The notes: generated by a model from the sequence alone, not told the origin. Shown: positions 11,186 to 21,591, counted from the first letter of the stretch. The stretch is 64,000 bases of DNA from Myxococcaceae bacterium JPH2 (GCA_016458225.1 JAEMGR010000040.1:1-64000); one strand, 5' to 3'. Numbers and translations: made by a program.

Positions 11186-12730
11186 TCAGCCGCGGGGCTC
11201 GACCTTGAAGCGGCTCGTGACGATGGTCAGGCCTTCGGCCACGGCCTGGAGGTCCTGCGCGATGCGGGTGGTGCGCCCCGTGGCGTCCACGCCTTGCTTC
11301 ACGAGTTCCGCCACATTGCGAGCGCCCTGCACGGCCTGCTCGCTGGACTGGCGCTGCTGGCGCGTGGCGATGGTGATCTGCCGCGCGGCCTCGCTCGTTC
11401 CGCGCGCCAACTCGACGATGCGCTGAAAGACGGAGGAGGCCTGCTCCGCCACCTCCACGCCTCGGTCGCTCGTGGCCATGCCCATGCGCGACTTCGACAC
11501 GGCCTCTTCGCCCGAGTCCTGCACTTTCTCCACGATGCGCGCGATGTCGCGCGCGGACGCGGACACGTTCTCCGCGAGCTTGCGCATCTCCGCGGCCACC
11601 AGCGAGAAGCCGCGCCCCACCTCGCCCGCCTTCGTTCCCTCCAGCGCCGCGTTGAGCGCGAGCAGGTCCGAGCGCTCCGCCACCTGGTTGATGACCTGCG
11701 CGATCTTCGACACCTGCCGCAGGTCCTGGTTGAGGCCCACGATGGCGTCGGCCACGCCCTTGGACTCGATGCGGATGTCGTTGATGCCCTGCACCACCTG
11801 CGCGACCACGGCCATCGCCTCGGCCACGGCCTCGTGCGTGCGCCGGGCGCTGGACTCCACCACCTCGGTCGAGCTGGAGATCTGCTCGGCGGTGCGGCTC
11901 AGCTCCTCGAACGTCGCGGCGATCTGCTGCGCGTACGCCGCTTGTTGGCTGATGACGTGCTCCTGATCCGCCGAGGCGCCCAGCAGCCCACGCGACGCGG
12001 TGGAGAGCTGCTCCGTGCGGGACACCAACTCCAGCACCGTGGTGCGCAGCGTGCCCAGCATCTCGTTGAACGAGTGCGCCATGCGCCGCACCTCGCCGGA
12101 CGCGGAAACTTCCAGCTCGCCGCGCGCCAGCTCGCCCCGAGCCACCTCGCGCGCGACCTCCGCCACGCGAGAGACAGGCGCGGAGATGGCTCGGCTGATC
12201 ACCACCGCCAGGCCCAGGCCGAGCAGCGTCGCGCACAGGTATCCCAGCAGCGAGTAACCCCTCACGCTCCCGAGCGCCTGCTCCAGGTCGTCCGTGCCGA
12301 ACCCCGCCACATAGACGTGTGCGCCCGCCGGGCAGCGCACCACCACCAGGCTCTCCCTTCGCTCGACGCCGCACGCCTCCGTGGGCAGCTCCCCCGCGGC
12401 CAGCACGTCACCCGGGACGCGACCGCGCGCGTGGATGACCGAGCCATCCCGCTGAAGCACGCCCTGGAAGCGCACCCCGAGACCGCCTGCTTCCGTCCGG
12501 GAGAACACCTCGTCGAGCCGAGCCCGAGCGGTGTCGGAGCCATCCACTCCCACCGCCGCGGGATGACTCGCCACCAGCGAGGCCACCGCGCGTGCGCGCT
12601 GGTCCAGCACTTGAAGTCCCGCCGCGCGCTGCCGTGCCGGGAAGTACCCGCCGCTGAACAGGACCACCGCGAGGCAGGGAACGAGCACCGCGATCGCCAC
12701 CTGCACCCGCAAGCTCAGACGCCCCCACAT
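11186..12730 (-). CDS. Methyl-accepting chemotaxis protein
   Basis: A 514-residue chemoreceptor. A membrane segment at about 9-27, a periplasmic sensing domain of about 125 residues (28-155), a second membrane segment (about 157-177) and a HAMP domain (about 178-235) precede the long signalling coiled coil. The hairpin tip contains SDLLALNAALEGTKAGEVG, the CheA/CheW contact region. Transcribed toward the sugar importer operon. No che genes are adjacent, so it would feed into a system elsewhere. Start ATG has GAGGGGAG eight bases upstream and a good promoter behind it. Confidence 0.92.
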   Translation of the reverse strand: MWGRLSLRVQVAIAVLVPCLAVVLFSGGYFPARQRAAGLQVLDQRARAVASLVASHPAAVGVDGSDTARARLDEVFSRTEAGGLGVRFQGVLQRDGSVIHARGRVPGDVLAAGELPTEACGVERRESLVVVRCPAGAHVYVAGFGTDDLEQALGSVRGYSLLGYLCATLLGLGLAVVISRAISAPVSRVAEVAREVARGELARGELEVSASGEVRRMAHSFNEMLGTLRTTVLELVSRTEQLSTASRGLLGASADQEHVISQQAAYAQQIAATFEELSRTAEQISSSTEVVESSARRTHEAVAEAMAVVAQVVQGINDIRIESKGVADAIVGLNQDLRQVSKIAQVINQVAERSDLLALNAALEGTKAGEVGRGFSLVAAEMRKLAENVSASARDIARIVEKVQDSGEEAVSKSRMGMATSDRGVEVAEQASSVFQRIVELARGTSEAARQITIATRQQRQSSEQAVQGARNVAELVKQGVDATGRTTRIAQDLQAVAEGLTIVTSRFKVEPRG

Positions 12731-12764
12731 GCAGCGGCTCCCCTCTGGATGATCCGTGCCGGGG

Positions 12765-12794
12765 ACGCTAGGCGCTGTGCGACATCAGCGTCAA
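12765..12794 (-). promoter_or_regulatory. Sigma70-type promoter of the chemoreceptor gene
   Basis: On the minus strand, TTGACG (12789-12794) and TAGCGT (12765-12770) are separated by 18 bp, 35 bp before the chemoreceptor ATG. Confidence 0.65.
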
Positions 12795-12936
12795 ACTCGC
12801 ACCCCGTCCCCCACGAATCACGGCCCGAACCGGGTGCGACCCGAGCGGCCGGGCGACGCATGCGCGACTGATGGCCTCGATTGCTCTTTCCACCGTCTTC
12901 TCAAGGGGTTGGGGCGCCCAGCTGGGGACTTTCCCT

Positions 12937-12966
12937 TTGACACGGCGCGGAGGGTGTCATTAGGGT
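12937..12966 (+). promoter_or_regulatory. Sigma70-type promoter of nuoAB, possibly leaderless
   Basis: TTGACA (12937-12942) and TAGGGT (12961-12966) are 18 bp apart. The nuoA ATG at 12976 is only nine bases after the -10 and has no strong Shine-Dalgarno, so the transcript would carry a leader of two or three bases. Confidence 0.65.
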
Positions 12967-12975
12967 CCGCGCCCG

Positions 12976-13344
12976 ATGATTACTCCCCTCGCACCGTACC
13001 TGCCGCTGGCAGTGGTGCTGCTGCTGGCCGGCCTCATGGCGATGGCCATCCCGCAGCTGACCACTCGGCTGGGACCGAAGCGCCCCAGCGCCATCAAGTC
13101 GTCCCCCTTCGAGGCGGGTTCCGAGTCGAGCGGCCCTGCACGTCAGCGCTTCGCGGTGAAGTTCTACGTGGTCGCGCTGCTCTTCATCGTGTTCGACGTG
13201 GAAGCGGTGTTCCTGTACCCCTGGGCAGTGAACTTCCAAGCGCTCGGCTGGTTCGGCTACGTCGAGATGCTGGTTTTCGCGGCGACGCTGATCGTGGGCC
13301 TTATCTACGTTTGGAAGAAGGGCGCTCTCGACTGGGAGAGCTGA
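12976..13344 (+). CDS. nuoA: NADH-quinone oxidoreductase subunit A
   Basis: A 122-residue, three-helix membrane subunit of complex I. The acidic loop after helix 1 carries SSPFEAGSE, the conserved family signature next to the quinone cavity, and the second helix contains FIVFDVEAVF. Length and order are typical. nuoB follows after six bases. The remaining subunits are not adjacent: the next nuo block starts 4.1 kb downstream. Confidence 0.95.
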   Translation: MITPLAPYLPLAVVLLLAGLMAMAIPQLTTRLGPKRPSAIKSSPFEAGSESSGPARQRFAVKFYVVALLFIVFDVEAVFLYPWAVNFQALGWFGYVEMLVFAATLIVGLIYVWKKGALDWES

Positions 13345-13350
13345 GCAATC

Positions 13351-13914
<564 letters not shown>

Positions 13915-13942
13915 CTCCGCGCGTCGTTCGCGCCAAGGTCCC

Positions 13943-13983
13943 GGGCCCCTGCCCCTCTCCCCTTCGGAGAGGAGCTGGGGCCC
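13943..13983. terminator. Bidirectional hairpin terminator after nuoB
   Basis: GGGCCCC (13943-13949) pairs with GGGGCCC (13977-13983), and inside it CCTCTCC (13954-13960) pairs with GGAGAGG (13965-13971) around a CCTTC loop. It lies between convergent nuoB and the thioesterase gene. No U-run is present. Confidence 0.6.
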
Positions 13984-13998
13984 GCGCCATTTCCGGGC

Positions 13999-14472
13999 CT
14001 ACCAGCGGTGATAGGCGGGGTGGCCTTCCTTCACCGCGACGAAGGTGCCTCGGCACAGCGCGGTCACCTTGCCGCCCGCGGTGAGCGTGCCCTCGATGAC
14101 GGCGCGATCTCCCTGCACCTGCACGGGCTTGGCCTCCAGGCGCACCGGTCCAGACATGGGCGTGGGGCGCTTGAGGGTGATGGCGTAGTCCGCGGTGACC
14201 GTGCACGGAGGCGACGAGGCCCCCTGCGCCTTCATCAAGTGGTACGCGGCTGTCCAGTTGCAGTGGCAGTCCAGCAGCGCGCCAATGATTCCGCCGTTGA
14301 GGACGCCGGGGAAGGCCTGGTGGTGCTCGGACGGAGTCCACTCCGCCACGACGAGGTCACCCTCCACGCGGCTGCGGATTCGCAGTCCCTGGGGGTTCGC
14401 CGGGCCGCAACCGAAGCAGGCGTTGTGAGGGGCGTAGGTTTCCTGAAGGCTCGGGGAGTCTGTCGTCGACAT
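13999..14472 (-). CDS. PaaI-family hot-dog thioesterase
   Basis: A 157-residue single hot-dog domain. Its N-terminal [14 protein letters not shown] and central FPGVLNGGIIGALLDCHC match the PaaI/YbgC-like acyl-CoA thioesterase group. The acyl substrate is not predictable. It overlaps the end of the upstream membrane enzyme gene by 116 bp in another frame, an unusually long overlap. The start at ATG 14472 fits the family N-terminus (the CFGCG motif comes about 20 residues later). It lies within the gap that splits the nuo genes. Confidence 0.85.
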   Translation of the reverse strand: MSTTDSPSLQETYAPHNACFGCGPANPQGLRIRSRVEGDLVVAEWTPSEHHQAFPGVLNGGIIGALLDCHCNWTAAYHLMKAQGASSPPCTVTADYAITLKRPTPMSGPVRLEAKPVQVQGDRAVIEGTLTAGGKVTALCRGTFVAVKEGHPAYHRW

Positions 14473-16495
14473 GGCCCGCCACCTTACGCCAGCCGCGCTC
14501 GGGTGCGCGTTCCCTGACGCCATCCAGCCACGCGGCCAGCGCGTCCGCGTCCGGCCCCTCACAGTCGCCCTCGCATGAGCGCAGCTCGCTGCCGTCCGCC
14601 TGGGGGCGGTCCACCACCCAGCGCTGTCCGTCGAAGGCGCCCCGGTCCTTCTCCTTGAGCACCGCGTCGCCCGCCACGTCCTTCATCTCCACCACGCCGT
14701 CCGGGAGGATCCGATACGCGTTGAAGTCGCGCGGAGCGCCGGGCCAGTGGCCCGGGCTGAAAACCTCGGGGCTCACGTGCGTGTAGCCCGTCTCCGCGTA
14801 GAGCGGTGTGGGCTCACGCTCCTCGCCGCGAAGCAGCGGCGCCAAGGACACCCCATCCACGTCCCGAGGCACCACCAGCCCGGACAACTCCAGCAGCGTG
14901 GGCCCCACGTCCACCAATCGCACGAGGGCCTCGACCTCCCCGGGGCCGCGACCCCACCGACGCGGCGGCTTCACCGCGAGCAGGATGTGGTTCTCCTCGT
15001 CCGTCAGCCGCGCGCCGTGCACGGACGTGGCCCCCGCCAGGTCCGGGCGGTCCGCATGGAAGCTCTCGCCGTGGTCCGAGAACAGGACGATGAGCGCGTC
15101 GTCGTAGCGCCCCGTGCGCCGCAGGTCCTCCAGCAGCCGCCCCACCTGCGCGTCCGCCTGAGCCAGCAGCTCGTCATAGAGCGCCTCCGCGCCCTCGCGA
15201 TTCCACCCGCCCTTGGCCCCCGGCGACACCGGAGCGAAGTGCATGCGGAGCCGGCGCTCCAGGGGCTCGCTGGCCGCGACATAGCGACGGTAGAACGGGT
15301 ACACCGGGTCGCCGGGGAAGTGCGCGGCGGTGGCGTGGAAGGCGAACAGCGTGGGGCCGGAAGCGGCCTCGCTGCCCAACCGCGCGGACAGTCGCGACGC
15401 GTAGCCCAGCGGATCGTGGATGCCCGCCAGCGCGCGGTTGTCAATGAACTCGGGCACCCACGCCGCGCCGAGCGCGTTGTCCGCGAACATCCCGAGCGCG
15501 CGGTAGCGCAGCTTCTCCAGCGCGAAGTTGATGGCACCGTGTGGCGGTTGCAACCGGGTGGCGAAACCCGAAGCCGGCCCTTCGTGGTGGAAGCGCGAGC
15601 AGTCGGTGGCGAAGACGGTGCGCCAACCCGCCTCGGTGAAGGCGGACGCGAAGGTCTCCGCGGGCACCATCCGTGAGTCCGCCGTGAGCGGATAGCGCAC
15701 CCCGGTTCGCGTGGGCCACCGCGCGGTGAGCATCGATCGCCACGCGGGCTCGGTCTGGGCAATGGGCGTGTACGCGTGGGTGAACTGAGTGGCGTCCTCG
15801 AGGAAGCGCGCGACGTTCGGCGCCACTCCGCGCCTGGAGGCCTCCAAGCGATCCGGCCGGAAGGCATCGATGCCGATGAGCACGACGAGGGGCGGCTGCT
15901 TCGCCCCGGCCTTCCGCGCGGGCGCCCAGCTCCAGAACCCGACCGCCGCCACACCCGCCGCGACGAGGCCGAGCGACACCGCGCGAGGTACGGCGCGCAC
16001 CCGCGGCGCCAGCCGGACCGCATGCACAAGGACCCACGCCAGCGCGACACCGCGAGGGTGCCAGGGCTGGCCATGGTCCACGAGCCACGCCAGCACGGGA
16101 CGCATCGACGGCAGGTCATCGAACAAGGCCGGGCGCGCGATGGCGCGGTCCCACGTGAGCAGACCGAAGAGCACCACGCCCTGCCCCATCGTCACGAGCG
16201 CCCGCACCCCGCCGCGAGCCCCCCACGCATGCGCGAGAAGCCCCGCGCCCAGCGACAGCAACGCCCCCGCCAGCGCATACACGGTCGCCACGCGCAGCAG
16301 CAGCTCCGGCAGCAGCGGACGGACCACGGCGGCGAGCGCCGCATAGGGACCGTCCACGGGGATGTCCACGCCCACCGCGCCCGCGCGCAGCAGGCCCGCC
16401 GTCTCCGCGCCGAAGAGCGCCAGCCCTCCCAGGACACCCAGAGCCAGGTGCCAACACACGAGACGCTGGAGGCCGGACGGGGGGGAAGCAGGCAT
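14357..16495 (-). CDS. Membrane-anchored alkaline-phosphatase-superfamily enzyme (sulfatase/LtaS-like)
   Basis: A 712-residue protein with about five membrane segments in the first 190 residues and a sulfatase-fold domain outside the membrane. Metal ligands include Asp210 ([12 protein letters not shown]) and the later SDHGESF. At the nucleophile position the sequence is [10 protein letters not shown], with Thr248 where sulfatases have Cys or Ser for formylglycine. Thr is the nucleophile in LtaS and EptA phosphotransferases, so phosphoglycerol or phosphoethanolamine transfer, or phosphohydrolysis, is more likely than sulfate-ester cleavage. The C-terminal 39 residues overlap the thioesterase gene; the tail looks low-complexity and might come from a frameshift. 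Confidence 0.75.
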   Translation of the reverse strand: MPASPPSGLQRLVCWHLALGVLGGLALFGAETAGLLRAGAVGVDIPVDGPYAALAAVVRPLLPELLLRVATVYALAGALLSLGAGLLAHAWGARGGVRALVTMGQGVVLFGLLTWDRAIARPALFDDLPSMRPVLAWLVDHGQPWHPRGVALAWVLVHAVRLAPRVRAVPRAVSLGLVAAGVAAVGFWSWAPARKAGAKQPPLVVLIGIDAFRPDRLEASRRGVAPNVARFLEDATQFTHAYTPIAQTEPAWRSMLTARWPTRTGVRYPLTADSRMVPAETFASAFTEAGWRTVFATDCSRFHHEGPASGFATRLQPPHGAINFALEKLRYRALGMFADNALGAAWVPEFIDNRALAGIHDPLGYASRLSARLGSEAASGPTLFAFHATAAHFPGDPVYPFYRRYVAASEPLERRLRMHFAPVSPGAKGGWNREGAEALYDELLAQADAQVGRLLEDLRRTGRYDDALIVLFSDHGESFHADRPDLAGATSVHGARLTDEENHILLAVKPPRRWGRGPGEVEALVRLVDVGPTLLELSGLVVPRDVDGVSLAPLLRGEEREPTPLYAETGYTHVSPEVFSPGHWPGAPRDFNAYRILPDGVVEMKDVAGDAVLKEKDRGAFDGQRWVVDRPQADGSELRSCEGDCEGPDADALAAWLDGVRERAPERGWRKVAGHVDDRLPEPSGNLRPSQRLLRLRPGEPPGTANPQPRGG

Positions 16496-16607
16496 GCGCC
16501 GCCTCTATACCGAATGGCACACGCACGCCAAGACGAGCGGCCCTCCCAGGGCGACGCGGGACACCGGGGAGTGGAACCGGACCGCCCCGCAGGGTAAGGG
16601 GAGGCGC

Positions 16608-17867
16608 GTGCAGGCCAGCGACATGGAGGGGATGGACGAATCGGTGGGTCGCGCGCTCGGACGCGAGCGCTGGGCCAACGGCCGCCACATGGCGTGGGTG
16701 CGCCTGGGCGCGGTCAGCCTCCTGTTCGGCGTGGTGTTCTACCTGGGGCACGCTCGGGGACTCGCGGACTGGGAGGTCTACCTGGGCCCCTTCGCGGTCT
16801 ACTGGATGTGCACCGCCGCGGTGGGCGTCGCGGTGGCGACCTCTCGGAGGGCCGCGCAGTGGGCGGGCCTGTCCATCGCCTTCATCGACGTGCCCGCGGT
16901 GTTCTGGCTCCAGCACCTCGCGCTGCCCGTGTCGCCCTCTCCGGGCGGCGTGGCGGGCTTCACGCTGGGCATCTTCGTCGTGCTGGTGCTCTTGTCCGCG
17001 CTGGGACTGCGACGCGCGGTGACGGCGATGGTGACGGCCATCAGCGCCCTGGCGGAGATGCGGCTCCAGCAGGAGGCCCACATCGGCATCGGGGCGCAGG
17101 TGGCCGCGCTCGTCATGCTCGCCGTGGCGGCCGCCGGAGCCAGCCGGCTGCTCCAGCGCGTGCGCGCGCTCTCCGCCGCCGTCAGCCGCGAGGAACTCAA
17201 GCGCGCCCGGCTCGGCCGCTACTTCTCCCCCGCTGTCGCGGAGCGCCTCCAGCACTTCGCCTCGCCCCTGCCGGAGCTGCGCGAGGTCACCGTGCTCTTC
17301 GCCGACGTCCGCGACTTCACGGCGCTCAGCGAGCGGCTGCCCCCCGGCCAGGTCGTCGAACTCCTCAACGAGTACTACGGGCGCATGGTCGAGGTGGTGT
17401 TCCGCCACAATGGAACGCTCGACAAGTTCATCGGCGATGCACTGATGGTGTACTTCGGCGCCCCCCTGGACGACCCGCACCACGCCCGGAGCGCGGTGCG
17501 GTGCGCCCTGGACATGGTGAAGGAGCTGGAGGCCGTCAACGCCGAGCGCGCCCGCCGGGGCGAACCCGGCCTCCGGATGGGGGTCGGCGTCCACACCGGC
17601 CCCGTGGTGCTGGGCAACATCGGCTCCACGGCCCGTCGCATGGAGTACACCGCTATTGGTGACACGGTGAACCTGGCCAGCCGCATCGAGGGGCTGACCA
17701 AGCAGCTGGGCGTGGTGGCGCTCGCGTCGCAGGCCACCCGGGAGAAGGCCGGCTCGGCGTTCGAGTGGGCGGCGGCCCCCGTGACGTCCGTCCCCGGCAA
17801 GAGCCAGCCCGTGGCCACTTTCATCCCCGCGCCGGCCCTTTCGGGCGGCTCGAACGCGGCGGCGTGA
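16608..17867 (+). CDS. Membrane class III adenylate cyclase
   Basis: About 419 residues: five or six membrane helices (residues 25-190), a short coiled-coil linker, then a class III cyclase domain. The metal-binding aspartates are in FADVRDF and FIGDALM. The purine-specifying lysine (LDKFIGD) and threonine (EYTAIGD) and the transition-state Asn/Arg (VNLASR) are all present, so it should make cAMP. GTG at 16608 is chosen because GGGGAGG lies just upstream; ATG codons at 16623 and 16632 are alternatives. It diverges from the sulfatase-fold gene and sits between the two nuo blocks. Confidence 0.85.
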   Translation: MQASDMEGMDESVGRALGRERWANGRHMAWVRLGAVSLLFGVVFYLGHARGLADWEVYLGPFAVYWMCTAAVGVAVATSRRAAQWAGLSIAFIDVPAVFWLQHLALPVSPSPGGVAGFTLGIFVVLVLLSALGLRRAVTAMVTAISALAEMRLQQEAHIGIGAQVAALVMLAVAAAGASRLLQRVRALSAAVSREELKRARLGRYFSPAVAERLQHFASPLPELREVTVLFADVRDFTALSERLPPGQVVELLNEYYGRMVEVVFRHNGTLDKFIGDALMVYFGAPLDDPHHARSAVRCALDMVKELEAVNAERARRGEPGLRMGVGVHTGPVVLGNIGSTARRMEYTAIGDTVNLASRIEGLTKQLGVVALASQATREKAGSAFEWAAAPVTSVPGKSQPVATFIPAPALSGGSNAAA

Positions 17868-17874
17868 CCCCTCG

Positions 17875-17895
17875 GGACGGGTCGCCCGCCCGTCC
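17875..17895 (+). terminator. GC-rich hairpin after the adenylate cyclase gene
   Basis: GGACGGG (17875-17881) pairs perfectly with CCCGTCC (17889-17895) around a seven-base loop, eight bases after the stop codon. No U-tract. Confidence 0.4.
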
Positions 17896-17963
17896 AGCGG
17901 CGGGGCGGATCCACCTGTCCGCTTCTGGCTCGCCTAAGTGGCCTACATGCCTGAGGGTTTACG

Positions 17964-17993
17964 TTGACGCCCCCTGGGGACGGTCCCTATAAC
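17964..17993 (+). promoter_or_regulatory. Sigma70-type promoter of nuoCDGHI
   Basis: TTGACG (17964-17969) and TATAAC (17988-17993) are 18 bp apart, 35 bp before the nuoC TTG start. This is one of the best consensus matches in the window and shows the second nuo block has its own promoter. Confidence 0.7.
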
Positions 17994-18028
17994 GCCGCCG
18001 ATTCCTCTGCCGTCATCGAGGCTACCCC

Positions 18029-18562
18029 TTGAGCATTTTCGCGTTGGACAGGGTCACCGCCCAATTTCCCGAGGCGGTCGCGGAGCGCTACGTCGACCGC
18101 GCCGGCGGCGCCTGGGCCGTCATCCATGCCGACTGGCTGCCGAAGGTCGCCGCGTTCCTGAAGAACGACCCCGAGCTGAACTTCAAGCTGTTCGGCTCCG
18201 CGGATGCCGTGGATCGCTTGCACCTCGCCGAGAACGACCCGCGCTTCGAGGTCGTCTACTTCCTCTACTCCCTCACCCGCCATGAGCACGTGCGCCTGAA
18301 GGTGCGCGTCTCGGAGACCAAGGCGGAGGTTCCCTCGCTCGCGCCGCTGTACCGTGGCGCGGACTGGTGGGAGCGCTTCGTCTGGGATTTCTACGGCATC
18401 CGTTTCACGGGGCACCCGGACCTGCGACGCATCCTCCTGTACGAGGAGTTCCAGGGCCACCCGCTGCGCAAGGACTACGCGCTGCGCGACCGGCAGCCGC
18501 TCATCCCCGAGCGCCCCATCAAGGACATCTTCCGCGGCCCCGGCACCAGCGGCATCGCCTGA
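18029..18562 (+). CDS. nuoC: NADH-quinone oxidoreductase subunit C
   Basis: A 177-residue hydrophilic complex I subunit (30 kDa family), separate from NuoD rather than fused as in E. coli. The signature WWERFVWDFYGI is followed by HPDLRRIL and the conserved LRKDYAL. TTG start with GAGG seven bases upstream. First gene of the second nuo block, with its own promoter. Confidence 0.95.
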   Translation: MSIFALDRVTAQFPEAVAERYVDRAGGAWAVIHADWLPKVAAFLKNDPELNFKLFGSADAVDRLHLAENDPRFEVVYFLYSLTRHEHVRLKVRVSETKAEVPSLAPLYRGADWWERFVWDFYGIRFTGHPDLRRILLYEEFQGHPLRKDYALRDRQPLIPERPIKDIFRGPGTSGIA

Positions 18563-18572
18563 CGAGGACACC

Positions 18573-19826
18573 ATGGCCGACAGCGCCAAGCCCGAAGCCC
18601 ACGCTCCCAATCCCGACATCGACTCGTATGCGCACGAGTCCGAGCTGGAAGCCCATCTTCAGACCAAGAGCATGGTCATCAACATGGGCCCCTCCCACCC
18701 GGCCACGCACGGCACCGTGCGGCTGAAGGTGGAGCTCGATGGCGAGACCATCACGAAGATCGATCCGGAGATCGGCTTCCTCCACCGCGGCTTCCAGAAG
18801 AGCTGCGAGAACGTCACGTGGACACAGTGCCTGCCCTACACGGACCGGCTCAACTACCTGTCCGCGATGATGAACAACTTCGGGTTCCTCAACGCCGTCG
18901 AGAAGCTCATCGGCTTGGAGATCCCCGAGCGCGCTCAGTACATCCGCGTCATCGGCTCGGAGCTGCACCGGCTGACCGACCACCTGACGTGCGTGGGCGC
19001 CACCGGCCTGGAGATGGGCGGCTTTGCTCCGTTCCTCTACGGCATGGAGGCCCGTGAGCTCCTCCAGGATCGCGTCACCGAGCTGACCGGCGCGCGCCTG
19101 ACCACCAGCTTTGGCCGCGTGGGTGGCATCAACCGCGACCTGCCCGAGGGCTGGATCGCCAAGGTCCACAAGTCGCTGACCCGCACGGAGGAGCTGCTCG
19201 TCGAGATGGACGGGCTGCTCACGCGCAACCGCATCTTCGTGGACCGCACCAAGGGCACGGGCGTCATCACCGCCGACGACGCCATCGACTACGGCTGGAC
19301 GGGCCCGGCCCTGCGCGCCTGCGGCGTGGACTACGACATCCGCAAGGTGCGCCCCTACTGGGTCTACGAGCGGTTCGACTTCGACGTCCCGGTGGGCGAG
19401 CACGGCGACAACTACGACCGCTACCTCGTCCGCCTGGAGGAGATGCGGCAGTCCATCCGCATCCTGCGGCAGGCGATGGACACCATCCCCGCCGGCCCCA
19501 TCATCGTGGACGACTGGCGCATCGCGCTGCCGCCCAAGCCCGAGGTCTACGGCACCATCGAAGGCGTGATGGCGCACTTCAAGCTCGTGATGGAGGGCAT
19601 CCAGGTGCCCCCCGGCGAGGTCTACGACTCCACCGAGGCCTCCAACGGAGAGCTCGGCTGGTACCTGGTGAGCGACGGCCGCGGCCGTCCGTACAAGGTG
19701 CACGTGCGCGCCCCCGGCTTCCCCGTCCTGGCCGCCCTGCCGCACATCATCACGGGCAAGATGCTTCCGGATCTCGTCCCCACCTTTGACACCATCAACA
19801 TGATCGGCGGCGAGGTCGAGCAGTGA
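18573..19826 (+). CDS. nuoD: NADH-quinone oxidoreductase subunit D
   Basis: A 417-residue hydrophilic 49-kDa-type subunit that forms the quinone pocket with NuoB. It carries the family motifs MGPSHPATHGT and FGRVGGINRDLP. Ten bases separate it from nuoC, and its stop overlaps the nuoG GTG start in GTGA, so the genes are translationally coupled. A 32-residue N-terminal extension precedes the conserved core. Confidence 0.95.
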   Translation: MADSAKPEAHAPNPDIDSYAHESELEAHLQTKSMVINMGPSHPATHGTVRLKVELDGETITKIDPEIGFLHRGFQKSCENVTWTQCLPYTDRLNYLSAMMNNFGFLNAVEKLIGLEIPERAQYIRVIGSELHRLTDHLTCVGATGLEMGGFAPFLYGMEARELLQDRVTELTGARLTTSFGRVGGINRDLPEGWIAKVHKSLTRTEELLVEMDGLLTRNRIFVDRTKGTGVITADDAIDYGWTGPALRACGVDYDIRKVRPYWVYERFDFDVPVGEHGDNYDRYLVRLEEMRQSIRILRQAMDTIPAGPIIVDDWRIALPPKPEVYGTIEGVMAHFKLVMEGIQVPPGEVYDSTEASNGELGWYLVSDGRGRPYKVHVRAPGFPVLAALPHIITGKMLPDLVPTFDTINMIGGEVEQ

Positions 19827-21589
19827 GCGACAACGACACGAAGAAGCCCACTGGGGATGCCGTGGCCGTGGCGTCCCCGAAGCCCCCCGCCCCGCCCCCG
19901 CCGGGCCCGCCGCCCAAGCCACAGCCCAAGAACCCGGGCTTCGTCACCTGCACCATCGACGGCAAGGAAGTCGTCGTGAAGCCGGGGACGAACATGATCG
20001 AGGCGGCCAAGCAGGTCGGCTCGGACATCCCGTACTACTGCTACCACCCGCGCCTCTCCATCGCGGCCAACTGCCGCATCTGCCTCATCGAGGCGTCCAA
20101 CGCGCCCAAGCTCGTCCCGGCGTGCCAGACGCCGCTGGCCGAGGGCGTCGCCGTCAAGACGACGACCCCCAAGGTCAAGGAGCAGCAGCGCGCGGTGATG
20201 GAGTTCCTGCTGCTCAACCACCCGGTCGACTGCTCCATCTGCGACCAGGCCGGTGAGTGCAAGCTGCAGGACTACTACATGAAGTACGACTACCGCCCCT
20301 CGCGTCTCGAGGGCGGCAAGGCCCTGAAGAACAAGCGCAAGGTGCTGGGGCCCCGCGTCGTCCTGGACCAGGAGCGCTGCATCATGTGCACGCGCTGCGT
20401 CCGCTTCATGAACGAGATTCCGCGCGAGTCGCAGCTCGGCGTGTTCGGCCGCGGCAGCCACGAGCGCATCGACGTGTTCCCGGGCAACGACCTGTCCAGC
20501 AACTACTCGCTGAACACCGTGGACGTGTGCCCCGTGGGCGCGCTGCTCAGCCGCGACTTCCGCTTCAAGGCGCGCGCCTGGTTCCTCTCCGCCACCCCGT
20601 CGGTGTGCACGGGCTGCTCGCGCGGCTGCACCACGTACGCGGACTGGATGTCCCAGGACACCTACCGCTACCGCCCGCGGGAGAACGAGGAGATCAACAA
20701 GAGCTGGATGTGCGACCAGGGCCGGCTCTCGTACAAGGACCTCAACACGGACCGCGTGCTCTTCCCGCTGGTGGGCCGTGAGGCCGCCCAGGCCAAGGGC
20801 AGCGCGCGTCCGGAGCTGACGCGGCAGGAGGCCGCGCAGGCCGCCGCCAAGCAGCTCAAGCCGCTGGTGGGCAGCGCGAAGCTCGCGGTGCTGGCCTCGC
20901 CGGTCGCCTCCAACGAGGCGCTGCTGGCGGGCCTGTCCTTCGCCAAGACGGTGCTGGGCGTCAGCGCGGTGTACGTGGGCGGCCGCCCCCAGGGCGCGGC
21001 GGACCACTTCCTGATGACGGCGGACAAGAACCCCAACCGCAAGGGCCTGGAGACCATCGCCCAGGGGCTGGGGCTCGCCGTCAAGGGCTTCGAGGACCTC
21101 TCGGCCGCCATCCAGTCCGGCAAGGTCACGGGCGTGTACGCCATCGGGACCGAGGTGCCGGGCAACGCCGACGCCTTCGCGAAGCTCGAGGTGTTCGTCG
21201 CCCAGGCGCAGAACGAGTCGCCCGTCACGGCGCAGGCCACGGTGCTCCTGCCGGCCAGCGCGCACATCGAGGACGAGGGCACGTTCACGCAGCAGGACGG
21301 CATCACCCAGCGCTTCCGCAAGGCGTACCCCTCCAAGGGGGACGCGGTGCCGCACTGGAAGTGGGCCGCGGAGCTGACGCGCGAGCTGGGCGGCGAGGCC
21401 GCTTGGGCGTCCGCGCGGGACGTGTGGCGCGCGCTCTCCGGCAAGGTGGCCGCGTTCGCCGAGTTCAACTGGGACAAGGCCTCTCCGCCGGACCGGGAGA
21501 AGCCGGGCATCAACCCGCTGCCGTCCGGAGCCGATGGCCGTCCGCCCGGGTACCGTGAGTTCGGCGCGCCGCGAGTGAGGGGTATCTAG
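19823..21589 (+). CDS. nuoG: NADH-quinone oxidoreductase subunit G, short form
   Basis: A 588-residue iron-sulfur subunit. Cluster ligands are visible in order: 2Fe-2S (Cys73, 84, 87, 101), His/Cys 4Fe-4S (His133, Cys137, 140, 146), 4Fe-4S (Cys186, 189, 192, 236), and a CxxCxxxC set from Cys262 that resembles cluster N7. The molybdopterin-like C-terminal region is much shorter than in E. coli (908 residues). A proline-rich N-terminal extension of about 38 residues precedes the ferredoxin fold. GTG start overlaps the nuoD stop. Confidence 0.92.
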   Translation: MSDNDTKKPTGDAVAVASPKPPAPPPPGPPPKPQPKNPGFVTCTIDGKEVVVKPGTNMIEAAKQVGSDIPYYCYHPRLSIAANCRICLIEASNAPKLVPACQTPLAEGVAVKTTTPKVKEQQRAVMEFLLLNHPVDCSICDQAGECKLQDYYMKYDYRPSRLEGGKALKNKRKVLGPRVVLDQERCIMCTRCVRFMNEIPRESQLGVFGRGSHERIDVFPGNDLSSNYSLNTVDVCPVGALLSRDFRFKARAWFLSATPSVCTGCSRGCTTYADWMSQDTYRYRPRENEEINKSWMCDQGRLSYKDLNTDRVLFPLVGREAAQAKGSARPELTRQEAAQAAAKQLKPLVGSAKLAVLASPVASNEALLAGLSFAKTVLGVSAVYVGGRPQGAADHFLMTADKNPNRKGLETIAQGLGLAVKGFEDLSAAIQSGKVTGVYAIGTEVPGNADAFAKLEVFVAQAQNESPVTAQATVLLPASAHIEDEGTFTQQDGITQRFRKAYPSKGDAVPHWKWAAELTRELGGEAAWASARDVWRALSGKVAAFAEFNWDKASPPDREKPGINPLPSGADGRPPGYREFGAPRVRGI

Positions 21590-21591
21590 CG

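Noticed and set aside
14357-16495. Calling this gene a sulfatase
   Set aside because: The Cys/Ser needed for formylglycine is replaced by Thr, so the sulfatase label is not justified.
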